Below are positions 27,164-36,614 of a DNA stretch of 64,000 nucleotides, one piece after another. This stretch comes from Gemmobacter sp. (GTDB lineage: Bacteria; Pseudomonadota; Alphaproteobacteria; Rhodobacterales; Rhodobacteraceae). Made by a program: the position numbers and the translations under genes. Location of the stretch: contig NZ_JAUCBS010000011.1 of NCBI RefSeq assembly GCF_034676705.1, positions 62,001 to 126,000 of the forward strand. Reading direction: 5' to 3'. Position 1 is the stretch's first letter, and each line of letters starts with the position of its first letter. The notes beneath the pieces are model-generated. The model was not told the DNA's origin, did no database searches, and saw only the letters and a list, made by a program, of their open reading frames with translations.

Positions 27164-28170
27164 CTGCCCATGTTGGAAGCTTGGTTCCGCCCCCGAACCC
27201 GAAGCGTGATCTTGCCGGCGATTTCACCCGCCTCCAAGGCGCGGTGGGCGTCGGCGGCCTGATCGAGTGGGTAGGTGCGATCAAGCTGGGGCCGGGTGCG
27301 TCCGCTTTCAAAGAGCGGCCAGACATGAGTGTGCAGCGCCTGTGCGATGCGCCCTTTTTCCGCAATCGGGCGTGCCCGCAGGGTTGTTCCCGTGATCACT
27401 GCGCGCTTGCGCATCATCAGGCCGATGTCCAGCTTGACCTCGCGCCCGGCCAGCGAGGCGATATTCACGATGCGTCCCCCGGAGGCCAGCAGATCCAGGT
27501 TGCGCGGGAAAAAGTCGCCGGCGCGCATGTCCAGGATCACGTCCACGCCCTTGCCGCCGGTCGCGTCCTTCAGTGGCTGAACATAGTCGCCCGCGCGATA
27601 GTTGATGGCGATTTCCGCGCCCAACGACTGGCACAGGCCGATGCGGTCATCCGACGATACGGTGGTGAACACCCGAGACCCCAGCGCATGGGCCAGTTGA
27701 ATGGCCGTCGTGCCGATGCCGGAGGTTCCGGCATGGACCAGCACGCTTTCCCCCGGTTTCAGCGCACCGGAGTCGTAGAGGTTGGTCCAGACCGTGAACC
27801 ACGTTTCCGGAATGACAGAGGCAAGCGCCAGGTCGAACCCCTGCGGCACCGGCAGCACTTGCGGCGCGGGGGCCGCAACGTATTCGGCGTATCCGCCACC
27901 CGACACCAGCGCGCAGACCTGATCGCCCACCGACAAGCCAGTCACCCCCTCGCCAAGGGCTGCGATGGTGCCCGCGACCTCCAGCCCCGGAATGTCGGTC
28001 ACGCCGGGGGGCGGGGGATAGTTGCCCAGCCGCTGGGCAATGTCGGGCCGGTTGACCCCGGCATAGGCGATGGCGATCAGCACTTCGTGCGGGCCGGCGA
28101 CGGGGCGGGGGCTGCGGGTTAGTTTCATGACCTCGGGCGGGCCAAAGCCGTCAAGCGTGATGTGGTTCAT
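27160..28170 (-). CDS. Zinc-independent quinone oxidoreductase (MDR family)
   Basis: 336 aa from the ATG at 28170; a GTG/ATG four codons upstream is possible. Medium-chain reductase: N-terminal GroES-like domain with GVNRPDIAQRLGNYPPPPG, then Rossmann domain VLVHAGTSGIGTTAIQLA near 145-165. The zinc ligands of alcohol dehydrogenases are absent, and the PPP stretch is typical of PIG3/QOR-type NADPH:quinone reductases. It probably reduces an enone or quinone intermediate. It is the last gene of the leftward operon starting at 36423. Confidence 0.85.
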   Translation of the reverse strand: MNHITLDGFGPPEVMKLTRSPRPVAGPHEVLIAIAYAGVNRPDIAQRLGNYPPPPGVTDIPGLEVAGTIAALGEGVTGLSVGDQVCALVSGGGYAEYVAAPAPQVLPVPQGFDLALASVIPETWFTVWTNLYDSGALKPGESVLVHAGTSGIGTTAIQLAHALGSRVFTTVSSDDRIGLCQSLGAEIAINYRAGDYVQPLKDATGGKGVDVILDMRAGDFFPRNLDLLASGGRIVNIASLAGREVKLDIGLMMRKRAVITGTTLRARPIAEKGRIAQALHTHVWPLFESGRTRPQLDRTYPLDQAADAHRALEAGEIAGKITLRVRGRNQASNMGS

Positions 28171-28186
28171 GTCACTTATCATCTGG

Positions 28187-28960
28187 TCATCCCATGTAGT
28201 GTCCGCCGTTGACGTCCATCACCGTCCCGGTGACGAACCCCGATCCATTGCCGGCATAAAATGAAACAGCATCGGCCACATCCGCCGGCGTGCCGATCCT
28301 CCCGGCGGGGATTGCGGCCACATAGGCGGCATTCGCGGCTGCCCCGGCCTCTTGCGCCATGGGTGTGTCGATGCGGCCGGGGGCGATGCAGTTGGCCGTG
28401 ATGCCCTGCCCGCCAACCTCGATGGCCAGAGACCGCGCAAAGGCGACCATGCCGGCCTTGGACGCGGCATAATGCGACCCCGCCACACGCGATCCGGTGC
28501 GGGCCGCCTGCGACGACATCATGATATAGCGTCCCCAGCCACGCGCGCGCATCACGGGCAGCGTGGCCTGGCAGATGATGAACGGTGCCGTAAGATTGAT
28601 GTCCAGCACCCTCTGCCATTCGTCCAGCGCGGTTTCGGCAATCGGGGCGCGTTTGCCATTGTGCTTGGGCGAAATACCGGCGTTGTTCACCACGATGTCG
28701 ATACCTTCGCGCTGAGACAGCTGCGTGATCCGGGGTCCAAGACCGGCAAGGTCGCCCAAATCCAGGACCTCGGCCGCCGCATCCAGACCCTGTGCGGCCA
28801 GCCCCTCGGCAGTCGCCCGCACATCGTCCAGCCGGTCCAGCAGGATCACGCGGTGGCCATCGCGGGCCAGTCGTTCGGCCACGGCAGCGCCGATCCCGCG
28901 GGCGGCGCCGGTGATCAGGGCGACATGGCCGGTGGGCTGTGGTCTGGAAATGCCAGTCAT
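28187..28960 (-). CDS. Short-chain dehydrogenase/reductase (SDR)
   Basis: 257 aa classical SDR. Cofactor motif TGAARGIG near residue 18, NNAGIS near 92, catalytic Ser in MMSSQ, and Tyr/Lys in HYAASKAG near 165. GRIDTPMAQ and VMDVNGGHYMG complete the FabG-like pattern. It is probably NAD(P)-dependent oxidation or reduction of a hydroxyacid or polyol; the substrate cannot be told. It overlaps the zinc dehydrogenase gene by 4 bp. Confidence 0.88.
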   Translation of the reverse strand: MTGISRPQPTGHVALITGAARGIGAAVAERLARDGHRVILLDRLDDVRATAEGLAAQGLDAAAEVLDLGDLAGLGPRITQLSQREGIDIVVNNAGISPKHNGKRAPIAETALDEWQRVLDINLTAPFIICQATLPVMRARGWGRYIMMSSQAARTGSRVAGSHYAASKAGMVAFARSLAIEVGGQGITANCIAPGRIDTPMAQEAGAAANAAYVAAIPAGRIGTPADVADAVSFYAGNGSGFVTGTVMDVNGGHYMG

Positions 28961-30006
28961 GACAGCGATCCTTGCGTCGGGGGAAATATCATCACCTTGG
29001 ACGCCGACCGTTCACGCGCCAGGGCGAAGCCCTCGGTGATGCGATCCAGCGGGAGGCGGTGGGTGATCATCGGGCGCAAGGCCTCGCCATGCCGGGCAAG
29101 CAGATCGACCACCGACGCCCAGTCGGCACGGCGCGAGCCGTGACTGCCCCGGATGGTCAGCTTGCGGCGGACAAGCGTGGTGGGGTTGAAGGTGGCATCG
29201 CTGTGGTGGATGCCGGTGGCCACCAGCACACCTTCGGGGCGCAACAGCGCCAGCCCGTCGGTGATGGAACTGGCACGGCCAGTCGCCTCGAACACCACAT
29301 CTGCGCTGCCAGCCAGAGCGTGCAGTTCTGCAGCGCCAGCCGGATCGACCAGATCGGTGACACTGTCAAACCCCAGCGCCCGGCACAACGTTAAGCGGGC
29401 GGCATCGTCATGCCCGACAATCACGACCTCGGCGGCGCCTGCAAGGCGGGCCATGGCGGCGATCCCCTGACCGATGGTGCCGGGGCCCAGCACGACCACA
29501 CGGTCGCCAAACCCGACCCCGCCGGTCGCGACGGCGCGGGCGGCCACACAGAGGGGTTCCGTCAGCGCGCCAAGTTCGAAATCCACCCCGTCTGGCAGGG
29601 GAAACAGGCCCTCGGCCCGTGCCACGACCAACGGGGCAAAGGCACCGTTTTGCATCAGGCCCAGCGTGCGCTTGTCGGTGCAGTTCTGTTCCTGTCCGCC
29701 CGCACAGGCGGCGCAGACTCCGCAGGGGCTGGACGGCCAGACCGTGACCCGCTGGCCGGGATACAGATCGCGCACATCTGCGCCCACGGCCGCGATGACA
29801 CCCGCGAATTCATGGCCCAGCGTGACAGGCAGCAGCGGCACCATGAATTCGTAGCCTGCCGAGAAATCCTCGACATGCAGGTCCGATCCGCAGATGCCCA
29901 CCGCCTGAACCCGGATCAGCACCTCGGTCGGGGCCAGGGGTCCTGGTGCGGGCACCTCGACCAGATCCAGCCCGGGGGCGGGGGTGCGCTTTTGCAAAGC
30001 CAGCAT
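28957..30006 (-). CDS. Zinc-dependent alcohol/polyol dehydrogenase (MDR family)
   Basis: 349 aa. Catalytic zinc ligands are in AVGICGSDLH (Cys) and LGHEFAG (His-Glu). The structural zinc cluster is CGVCAACAGGQEQNC. The NAD site is VVVLGPGTIGQGIAAMA. Related to sorbitol, threonine and L-idonate-type dehydrogenases. Its place after an ABC importer and with an SDR suggests oxidation of the imported hydroxylated substrate. It is coupled with the SDR (ATGA overlap). Confidence 0.88.
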   Translation of the reverse strand: MLALQKRTPAPGLDLVEVPAPGPLAPTEVLIRVQAVGICGSDLHVEDFSAGYEFMVPLLPVTLGHEFAGVIAAVGADVRDLYPGQRVTVWPSSPCGVCAACAGGQEQNCTDKRTLGLMQNGAFAPLVVARAEGLFPLPDGVDFELGALTEPLCVAARAVATGGVGFGDRVVVLGPGTIGQGIAAMARLAGAAEVVIVGHDDAARLTLCRALGFDSVTDLVDPAGAAELHALAGSADVVFEATGRASSITDGLALLRPEGVLVATGIHHSDATFNPTTLVRRKLTIRGSHGSRRADWASVVDLLARHGEALRPMITHRLPLDRITEGFALARERSASKVMIFPPTQGSLS

Positions 30007-30077
30007 CGTTCGGTTCCATCAGAAGCAGGGACCGGGCAGCACGCAGCGTGCCGCCCGGCAAAGGGAACGCAAGCGGG

Positions 30078-31358
30078 TCAGATCCCGCCGCGCTGCCCCC
30101 AGGTCGGCAGCGGGATCGCCTTGACCTCGGCAATCCCGAAGGGCGACGGTGCCACGGTGTGGATACGCTTGCCCTGCCACTGGTCAAAGGTCGGGAAGGC
30201 CCGGGTGTTGTTCTGGGTCTCGGGGTCGAACTTGACGCCCCAGCCCACGATGGTCGACCCGATCGGCTTGTCCAGCGCAAGCGCCGCCTCGCGGATCTTG
30301 GCGGTGTCCAGCGCGCCGGCGGCGGGCAGGATGTCCTTGAGCACCGTCCACATCGCGTTGAAGCCCATCCCCGTATGGGCCGAGGGCGCGCGCCCTTCGA
30401 ACCGCTTGGGATGTTCGTCGTGGAAGCGGGTGAACAGCGCCGCCGCCTCGGGCGTCAGGCCATCCTTGTTGATATAGACCGAGGTGCCCGCATTCAGGAT
30501 CCCGTTGACATCATCCCCCAGGGCTTCGGCGAATTCGTTGACGTTATGCGCCCCGCCATTGCCGATCATCGCCTTGACCTCCAGTCCCGCCTCGCGCGCC
30601 TGGCGCCAGAACAGGATGCCGTCGGGGGTGTATTGGCACACGATCAGCACATCGGGCTGCAGCTGCTTGTAGCGCTGCACCATCGAGGACAGGTCGGTGG
30701 TCTTGTAGCTGTAGGACGTCGCATCGACGATGTTGACGCCCGCGCCGGCCAGCACCTTCTTGGCGCTTTCGCCCACGGCCGAGCCATAGGAGCTGTCTTC
30801 ATACAGCAGCGCGACCTTCAGCTGGTTCAGCGGGATGTTCAGCTTGGGGGCGACCTGGTCGATCATGAACTGCGCTGCCCCGCCACCCAGGCCCGAGGCC
30901 GGATAGATGAATCGGAACAGGTGCTTGAACCCGCGCAGCGTGATGTCGTCGGCCACCGCGCCCTGTTCGAAGTAGATCACCTTGTTGCGTTCCGCCACCT
31001 GGCTGGCCGCGAACGAGATCGACGAGGCATAGGAGCCCATGATCACCTTGACCTTGTCGGTGGTGATCAGCCGGGTCGCCTGCGAGGTGGCTTCGGTCGA
31101 GGACGGCACATCGGCCACCACCAGCTCCACCTGCTGGCCGAAGACGCCGCCGTCCTCGTTCACCAGCTGGCGGGCCAGATCGAAGCCGCGCATCACGTCA
31201 TTGCCCAGCGAGGCCAGCGGCCCCGACAGCGGCAGCAGCACGCCGAGCCGCACCGGATCGCCCGCCGCCCAGGCCCGGCTGACAAACGGCGCCGGCAGCG
31301 CGGCCGCGCCCGCCGCCAGCAGCGACATCTTGGTGAAATTCCGTCTGTTCATGGTCAT
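30078..31358 (-). CDS. livK: ABC transporter substrate-binding protein, branched-chain amino acid type
   Basis: 426 aa type I periplasmic-binding protein. It starts with a twin-arginine signal (NRRNFTKMSLLAAGAAALP) ending near SRAWA-AGD, implying Tat export. The mature start VRLGVLLPLSGPLASLGND is the LivK/AmiC-like first strand and loop. HAA/Liv-family proteins bind amino acids, but also aromatic acids, amides and other organic acids, so Liv naming does not fix the ligand. The last Liv gene in the operon, coupled to livF by a 4-bp overlap. Confidence 0.88.
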   Translation of the reverse strand: MTMNRRNFTKMSLLAAGAAALPAPFVSRAWAAGDPVRLGVLLPLSGPLASLGNDVMRGFDLARQLVNEDGGVFGQQVELVVADVPSSTEATSQATRLITTDKVKVIMGSYASSISFAASQVAERNKVIYFEQGAVADDITLRGFKHLFRFIYPASGLGGGAAQFMIDQVAPKLNIPLNQLKVALLYEDSSYGSAVGESAKKVLAGAGVNIVDATSYSYKTTDLSSMVQRYKQLQPDVLIVCQYTPDGILFWRQAREAGLEVKAMIGNGGAHNVNEFAEALGDDVNGILNAGTSVYINKDGLTPEAAALFTRFHDEHPKRFEGRAPSAHTGMGFNAMWTVLKDILPAAGALDTAKIREAALALDKPIGSTIVGWGVKFDPETQNNTRAFPTFDQWQGKRIHTVAPSPFGIAEVKAIPLPTWGQRGGI

Positions 31359-32083
31359 TGTCGTTTCTCCTCCGCTGAACTCAGACCCAGATAGACCCGG
31401 CGGACGTCCTCGTTGCCCTGAAGCTCTCTCCCGGAACCGGACAGGGCAACGCGGCCGTGCTGGATGACATAGGCGCGGTCGGCCACCGACAGCACCTGAT
31501 TGACGTTCTGTTCGACCAGAACCAGCGTGACACCGCGGTCGCGGATGGCCCGGATCGCGTCATAGACGCGCGAGATCATCACAGGCGCCAGGCCCAGCGA
31601 TACCTCGTCCAGCATCAGAACCTGCGGCGTCGAAATCAGCCCGCGCGCAATGGCGCACATCTGCTGCTGCCCGCCCGACAGGGTGCCTGCCAGCTGTTGC
31701 GAGCGTTCCTTGAGGATCGGAAACAGCTCGTAGACCTGTTCCAGGTTCTGCGCGAGATTGGGGCGTGCACGCGCCGAATAGGCGCCGATTTCCAGATTGC
31801 GCTGCACGGTCAGGCGGGGGAACAGGCGCCGCCCTTCGGGCACCATGATCAGGCCGCTTTCGACCTGCTGATGGGTGGGCCGGCCTGCCAGCTCTGTTCC
31901 GTTCAGCCGGATGCTGCCTTGTGTCGGACGGATCGCGCCCGAAATGGCGCGCAACAGCGTGGTCTTGCCAGCCCCGTTTGACCCGACGATGGCCACGACC
32001 TCGCCCGGCTTGACGTCAAGATCAATGCCGAACAGCACCTCGGCATCGCCGTATCCGGCATGAAGATTGCGAACCTCAAGCAT
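31355..32083 (-). CDS. livF: Branched-chain-type ABC transporter ATPase LivF
   Basis: 242 aa. Walker A GSNGAGKTTLLRAI, signature LSGGQQQMCAIARGL, Walker B VLMLDEVSLGLAP and switch His region VEQNVN. The LivF hallmark MVPEGRRLFPRLTVQRNLE is present. It powers import with LivG. Overlaps livG by 8 bp. Confidence 0.93.
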   Translation of the reverse strand: MLEVRNLHAGYGDAEVLFGIDLDVKPGEVVAIVGSNGAGKTTLLRAISGAIRPTQGSIRLNGTELAGRPTHQQVESGLIMVPEGRRLFPRLTVQRNLEIGAYSARARPNLAQNLEQVYELFPILKERSQQLAGTLSGGQQQMCAIARGLISTPQVLMLDEVSLGLAPVMISRVYDAIRAIRDRGVTLVLVEQNVNQVLSVADRAYVIQHGRVALSGSGRELQGNEDVRRVYLGLSSAEEKRQ

Positions 32084-32816
32084 CCTCGCCCCCTTCGGCT
32101 GCCACGGCCTTGCCCAGATAGGCCTCGATCACTTCGGGGATCTCCATCACCTCGGCGGGCAAGCCGTCCGCGATCTTCTTGCCGTGATCCAGCACCACGA
32201 TGCGGTCGCAGATCTGCATCACCGCATGCAGGTTGTGTTCGACGAACAGGACCGTCACACCGTCGGCACGCAGCTGGCGCACCAGATCCAGCATCCGGTT
32301 CACCTCGGTCGGATTAAGGCCGGCCATCACCTCGTCCAGCAGGATCATCTTGGGCTCGGTCGCCAGGGCGCGGGCCACCTCCAGCCTCTTGCGTTCCGCC
32401 GTGGTCAGCGAGGATGTGGGCGCCTCCAGCCGGCTGCCCAGCCCCACCCGCTCTGCCACCCGGCGCGCAGCGGCGCGCGCTGCGGTAATGGCACGGTGGC
32501 GCAGAAAGGCCCCGACCTCGATGCTGTCCTGCACGGTCATCGAATGAAAGACCTGCGGTATCTGAAAGGTGCGGGCCAGACCCAGGCGGCAGGTTTCCTC
32601 TGGGGCCATGCCCTCGATACGGCGACCGTCAAAGGTGACCTCGCCTTCGGTCGGGGCAAAGACCCCGGCGATCACGTTGAACAGCGTGGTCTTGCCGGCC
32701 CCGTTCGGCCCGATCAGACCCAGGATCTCGCCTTGCCGGACATCGACCGACACCGCATCCACCGCCACCAGCCCGCTGAACCTCTGCGTGACGCCCCGAA
32801 TTTGCAGCAGCATCAC
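32076..32816 (-). CDS. livG: Branched-chain-type ABC transporter ATPase LivG
   Basis: 246 aa. Walker A GPNGAGKTTLFNVIAG, Walker B MILLDEVMAGLNP and VEHNLHAVM. The canonical LSGGQ is replaced by SSLTTAERKRLEVARAL; LivG proteins commonly have LSYGQQR(R/K)LE here, and the T-x-AERKRLE form occurs in related Liv ATPases. The C-terminal LivG extension (EVIEAYLGK) is present. Overlaps livM by 4 bp. Confidence 0.92.
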   Translation of the reverse strand: MMLLQIRGVTQRFSGLVAVDAVSVDVRQGEILGLIGPNGAGKTTLFNVIAGVFAPTEGEVTFDGRRIEGMAPEETCRLGLARTFQIPQVFHSMTVQDSIEVGAFLRHRAITAARAAARRVAERVGLGSRLEAPTSSLTTAERKRLEVARALATEPKMILLDEVMAGLNPTEVNRMLDLVRQLRADGVTVLFVEHNLHAVMQICDRIVVLDHGKKIADGLPAEVMEIPEVIEAYLGKAVAAEGGEDA

Positions 32817-33817
32817 GCACCCCTCCCCGGTTTGGTGCCCCGCAGGCGGCGGCCAATCGATTGCACCAGCCCGATCAGGCCGTTGGGCATCAGGATCACG
32901 ATCACCATCAGCAGCACACCGTAAACCAGCAGGTGCATCCCCGAGGCATACTGGCCAAAGGTTTCCAGCAGGAATTCCCGCAGCGGCAGCGCAATGACCG
33001 CGCCGATCACCGGCCCCATCACGGTGCCGAACCCGCCCAGCAGCGCCATCAGAGGCAGGTCCACCGAAAAGGCCATATTGAAGACCGAGGTCGGCTCGAT
33101 ATACATCACGTATTGCGTCAGCAGCGTGCCGCCGACCGAGGTGAAGAAGGCCGAGATCAGCAGCGCCATCAGCTTGTAGCGCCGCATTGCGATGCCCGAT
33201 GCGACCGCCGCCTCTTCGCTGTCGCGGATCGCCCGCAGATAGGCGCCGATGTAGCTGCGCGACAGGCCCCAGGCGACCAGGGTGACGATCAGCAGGAACA
33301 CCCCGGCCAGCAGCGCATAAGAGGCGCGGTCCTCGAAGATCATCCGGCCAAGCCCCGGTTCATAGTTGATCGACAGACCATAGGGGATGTCGACGAACTT
33401 GCGCGAATAGACCAGCAGGATGCGGATCGTCTCGCCAAAGGCCATGGTGGCCATGGCAAAGAACACCCCGCGCATGCGGAACGCCGGAAAGGCGATCAGC
33501 CAGGCCAGGAACATGCTGAGCAGACCGCCCGCCACCATGCCGATCCAGGGCGAGACGCCCGCATAGTTGTAAAGCAGGGTCGAGGTATAGCTGCCCACGC
33601 CGAAGAACACCGTATGGCCCAGCGAAAACTGTCCCGCCATACCCCCAACGATGTTCCAGGCCGAGGCCATGCCGGCATAAAGGAACAGCAGAACCAGCAT
33701 GTTCAGATAGTAGTCGTTGGTCAGCACGAAAGGCAGCGCCAGCGTGGCCAGCAGCAGTACGACCGCGCCCAGGCCATCCCGGCGCTGGATGTCGAAATAT
33801 TCGGTCAGGCGGCTCAT
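32813..33817 (-). CDS. livM: Branched-chain-type ABC transporter permease LivM
   Basis: 334 aa integral membrane protein with about eight to ten hydrophobic segments. LivM motifs include SAWNIVGGMAGQFSLGHTV and RGVFFAMATMAFGETIRI. It forms the translocation pore with LivH. Overlaps livH by 4 bp. Confidence 0.92.
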   Translation of the reverse strand: MSRLTEYFDIQRRDGLGAVVLLLATLALPFVLTNDYYLNMLVLLFLYAGMASAWNIVGGMAGQFSLGHTVFFGVGSYTSTLLYNYAGVSPWIGMVAGGLLSMFLAWLIAFPAFRMRGVFFAMATMAFGETIRILLVYSRKFVDIPYGLSINYEPGLGRMIFEDRASYALLAGVFLLIVTLVAWGLSRSYIGAYLRAIRDSEEAAVASGIAMRRYKLMALLISAFFTSVGGTLLTQYVMYIEPTSVFNMAFSVDLPLMALLGGFGTVMGPVIGAVIALPLREFLLETFGQYASGMHLLVYGVLLMVIVILMPNGLIGLVQSIGRRLRGTKPGRGA

Positions 33818-34698
33818 TTCAGGGTCTCCTTCTCGGCGCCCTTGACACCCAGCAGGCCATGGGGGCGCACCGCCAGCAGGCCGATCAGCAGGACGAAATG
33901 GGTCACTTCCTTGAGATCGGGGGCATAGAACCCCACGACGGATTCAATCACCCCCAGCGCCAGCCCGCCCGCGATGGTCCCCACGACCGACCCCAGCCCG
34001 CCCAGCACGACGACCACGAATGCCACCAGCACGAAGAACGAACCGACCGAGGGAAAGGCGTAGAATGACGGGATCAGCACCGCCCCCGCGATGCCCGTAA
34101 TGGCAATGCCCAGCCCAAAGGTGATGATGAACACCTTTTCCGGGTTGATCCCCATCAGACGGGCGGCGAACAGATCCTGCGATACCGCCTCGATGGCGCG
34201 GCCGGTAAAGGTGCGGCGCAGAAAGGCAACCACCGCCAGCAGGATCACCACTGCGAAGCCAAAGGCGATCACGCGGTCGGTCGGCAAATGGATATTGCCC
34301 AGCCGCAGCGCGCTCATCCCCTCGGGCATGGTCTGCACGGTGCGATAATCGGCTTGCCACAGCATCAGCGCCAGGTTCGACAGCGCGATCGACAGGCCCA
34401 GCGTGGTGAACACCTGTGTCATCTCGGGCTTGTAGATGGTGAAGCGCATGATCCCCAGGTAGAACAGCGCCCCCAGCCCAAAGAACGCGACCCCGATGAT
34501 CGGCGCGCCCCAATAGGGGTTGATGCCGGTCAGCGTCATCAGCCAGTAGCCGGCATACATGCCCAGCATCAGGAATTCGCCATGGGCGAAGTTCACAATC
34601 TTGGCGACGCCAAAGATCAGATTCAGCCCCAGCGCGGCCAGCGCATAGACGCCGCCCAGCAGAATTCCCGACAGCAGGAGTTGTAACAGCAGTTCCAT
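33814..34698 (-). CDS. livH: Branched-chain-type ABC transporter permease LivH
   Basis: 294 aa with about eight membrane segments. The N-terminus LLLSGILLGGVYALAALGL, then LIFGVAKIVNFAHGEFLML, is the LivH signature. It starts 15 bp after the stop of the ThDP enzyme gene, in the same operon. Confidence 0.92.
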   Translation of the reverse strand: MELLLQLLLSGILLGGVYALAALGLNLIFGVAKIVNFAHGEFLMLGMYAGYWLMTLTGINPYWGAPIIGVAFFGLGALFYLGIMRFTIYKPEMTQVFTTLGLSIALSNLALMLWQADYRTVQTMPEGMSALRLGNIHLPTDRVIAFGFAVVILLAVVAFLRRTFTGRAIEAVSQDLFAARLMGINPEKVFIITFGLGIAITGIAGAVLIPSFYAFPSVGSFFVLVAFVVVVLGGLGSVVGTIAGGLALGVIESVVGFYAPDLKEVTHFVLLIGLLAVRPHGLLGVKGAEKETLK

Positions 34699-34713
34699 AT
34701 GTCCCCGCCTTGG

Positions 34714-36423
34714 TCAGATATTGCCATCGAACACGGTGATCGGTGGCCAGGCATCGGCCTTGGTGATCACATCGATCACCGTGGTCTGCGCGGCACTCAG
34801 CGCCGCTGCCACCGCATCGCGGAACGCCTCGGGCGTGGCCACCTGCACGCCGTTCACGCCGGCCGCGCGGGCGATTGCGGAATGATCGATGTCGGTAAAG
34901 CCGATGGCGCCGGTATGGGCGCCGAATTTGACCAGCTCGGCATGTTTCTGGAACCCGAGGATTCCGTTGTTCAGCACGATCACCGTCACGGACAGGCCCA
35001 TGCGGCGGGCAGTTTCCAGTTCCTGCCAGCAATGGGCAAAACCGCCATCGCCAACCACCGCCACCACCTTTTTCGCCGGTGCCGCCACCTTGGCCCCAAG
35101 CGCCAGCGGCAAGCCCCAGCCCAGGCCCGCAATGCCGCGCGGGGTAACGAACCGCTGTCCCTTGCGGGCGGTCAGGAAATTCAGCACCCACAGCGAGGAA
35201 TAGGACGCATCGGCGCAGACGATGGTGTCGCCGTCGATCAGCGCGTCGAGTTCGGCCATAAGCCGTTCCGGCCGCATCGGGGTTTCGTCGCTGGCGGTGA
35301 ACACCTTGGCCCGTTCGGCACCTGCGGCCTTGCGCGCGGCGATCTCGGATTCCAGTGCGGGGCGCGCGGCGGCACGGCGCGACAGATCCTGACCGGCCAG
35401 TGCGGTGGTCAGCGCCTCGATCCCCAGCCGGGCGTCACCGACCAGACGGCGGGATTCATAGTTGCGCCCCACCTCCAGCCCGTCGATATCCAGATGGATG
35501 AAGGTTGCGTCGCGCGGATACAGCTTCCAGCTGTCGGTGCCGTTCTGGTTGGTGCGGGTGCCGATCAGCAACACCACATCTGCCCGCGCCAGCAATGGCA
35601 CCAGATCGTGCCGGGGCGCATTCACCCCAAGCGCATTGGCCATCACACCCAGGCTCAGCGGATGCGCCTCGTCCACCGCGCCCTTGCCCATGTTGGTGGT
35701 CATGACCGGCAGATGCGCGCGCTCCTGCAAGGCGGCCAGCGCCTCGGTCGCCTGCGACAACAGCACCCCGCCGCCGGCAATCACCACCGGGTGCTGCGCC
35801 CCAGCCAGCAGGGCGGCGGCCTCGGCCAGGCGGGCAGGGTCGGGGACCACGCGATCCAGCGGGAAATGCCCCAGTTCCGCCTGCCGCGCGTCAATCGCGC
35901 CGCGCAGTTCGTTCAGGAAATCGGCCGGCACCAGCAAGGCAACCGGCCCCGGACGGCCCGTGGTCGCCTGGGTGATCGCCATGTCCACATAATCCTCGAG
36001 CCGGCTGGCCGTGTCGATGCGGCGAACCCATTTGGTGCAGGACGCGAACAGGGCAAAGTGGTCGAACTCCTGAAACGCGTTGCGATCGGTCTGGTCGCGG
36101 TTGACCTCTTGCACGATGGCCAGCATCGGAACCGACGCCTTCAGTGCCTCGGCCATGGGAGCCACCAGCAGGGTCGCCGCCGGGCCATTCTGCGCCGTCA
36201 CCACGCCGATGCGGTTTGAGATGCGGGCAAAGCCGTCGGCCATGATGCCGCCCGCGTTTTCGGTGCGATAGTTGATCTGGCGGATCCCGAATTCCGGCAC
36301 GACCAGGTGCAGCGCCGATGGCAGGCTTTGGCCAAAGATCGCCTCCACCTTGTGACGCTTCAGCGATGCCGCCAGCGAAACGGCAACAGGTTCCTGACCC
36401 CCGGAAGGGGTGTTGGTGGCCAT
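34714..36423 (-). CDS. Thiamine diphosphate-dependent enzyme, acetolactate synthase-like (1)
   Basis: 569 aa from the ATG at 36423, preceded by GGAGGACACC; the frame runs on upstream to 36567 but into AT-rich promoter DNA. Three ThDP domains: the N-terminal one with the activating Glu in NYRTENAGGIMADGFAR, a central domain, and a C-terminal ThDP-binding motif VVGDGGFAHCWQELETA ending in VLNN. The C-terminal part (GLGWGLPLALGA) is typical of benzoylformate decarboxylase/acetolactate synthase relatives. It likely acts on a 2-oxo acid produced by the operon's dehydrogenases, by decarboxylation or C-C transfer. First gene of the leftward operon. Confidence 0.85.
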   Translation of the reverse strand: MATNTPSGGQEPVAVSLAASLKRHKVEAIFGQSLPSALHLVVPEFGIRQINYRTENAGGIMADGFARISNRIGVVTAQNGPAATLLVAPMAEALKASVPMLAIVQEVNRDQTDRNAFQEFDHFALFASCTKWVRRIDTASRLEDYVDMAITQATTGRPGPVALLVPADFLNELRGAIDARQAELGHFPLDRVVPDPARLAEAAALLAGAQHPVVIAGGGVLLSQATEALAALQERAHLPVMTTNMGKGAVDEAHPLSLGVMANALGVNAPRHDLVPLLARADVVLLIGTRTNQNGTDSWKLYPRDATFIHLDIDGLEVGRNYESRRLVGDARLGIEALTTALAGQDLSRRAAARPALESEIAARKAAGAERAKVFTASDETPMRPERLMAELDALIDGDTIVCADASYSSLWVLNFLTARKGQRFVTPRGIAGLGWGLPLALGAKVAAPAKKVVAVVGDGGFAHCWQELETARRMGLSVTVIVLNNGILGFQKHAELVKFGAHTGAIGFTDIDHSAIARAAGVNGVQVATPEAFRDAVAAALSAAQTTVIDVITKADAWPPITVFDGNI

Positions 36424-36614
36424 GACAGGTGTCCTCCAGCTCTCCGGCCCCGGCCCGCTCCTCTGGCAGGGGTGGAATCGTCCTCGGCGGCAGTCATCAC
36501 ATTTTACATAGGATATATCAAATATAAAATTGCATCCGCCGAAACATTCAATAAGGTGACCCTGCACCGAGTCACCGACCGCGTCGCCCTGACCTGCTCA
36601 ACACGACGGACCCA
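36424..36614. promoter_or_regulatory. AT-rich divergent promoter region
   Basis: The 190-bp gap between divergent genes contains an unusually AT-rich stretch at 36500-36535, including the palindrome GATATATC at 36512-36519 and TAATA-like -10 candidates. It is the likely binding region of the adjacent GntR regulator and promoter for both directions. Confidence 0.5.

Noticed and set aside
29946..31394. Long open frame (482 codons) on the plus strand opposite livK and the zinc dehydrogenase
   Set aside because: Antisense shadow of well-supported genes in high-GC DNA; rich in Arg, His and Gln, with no domain.
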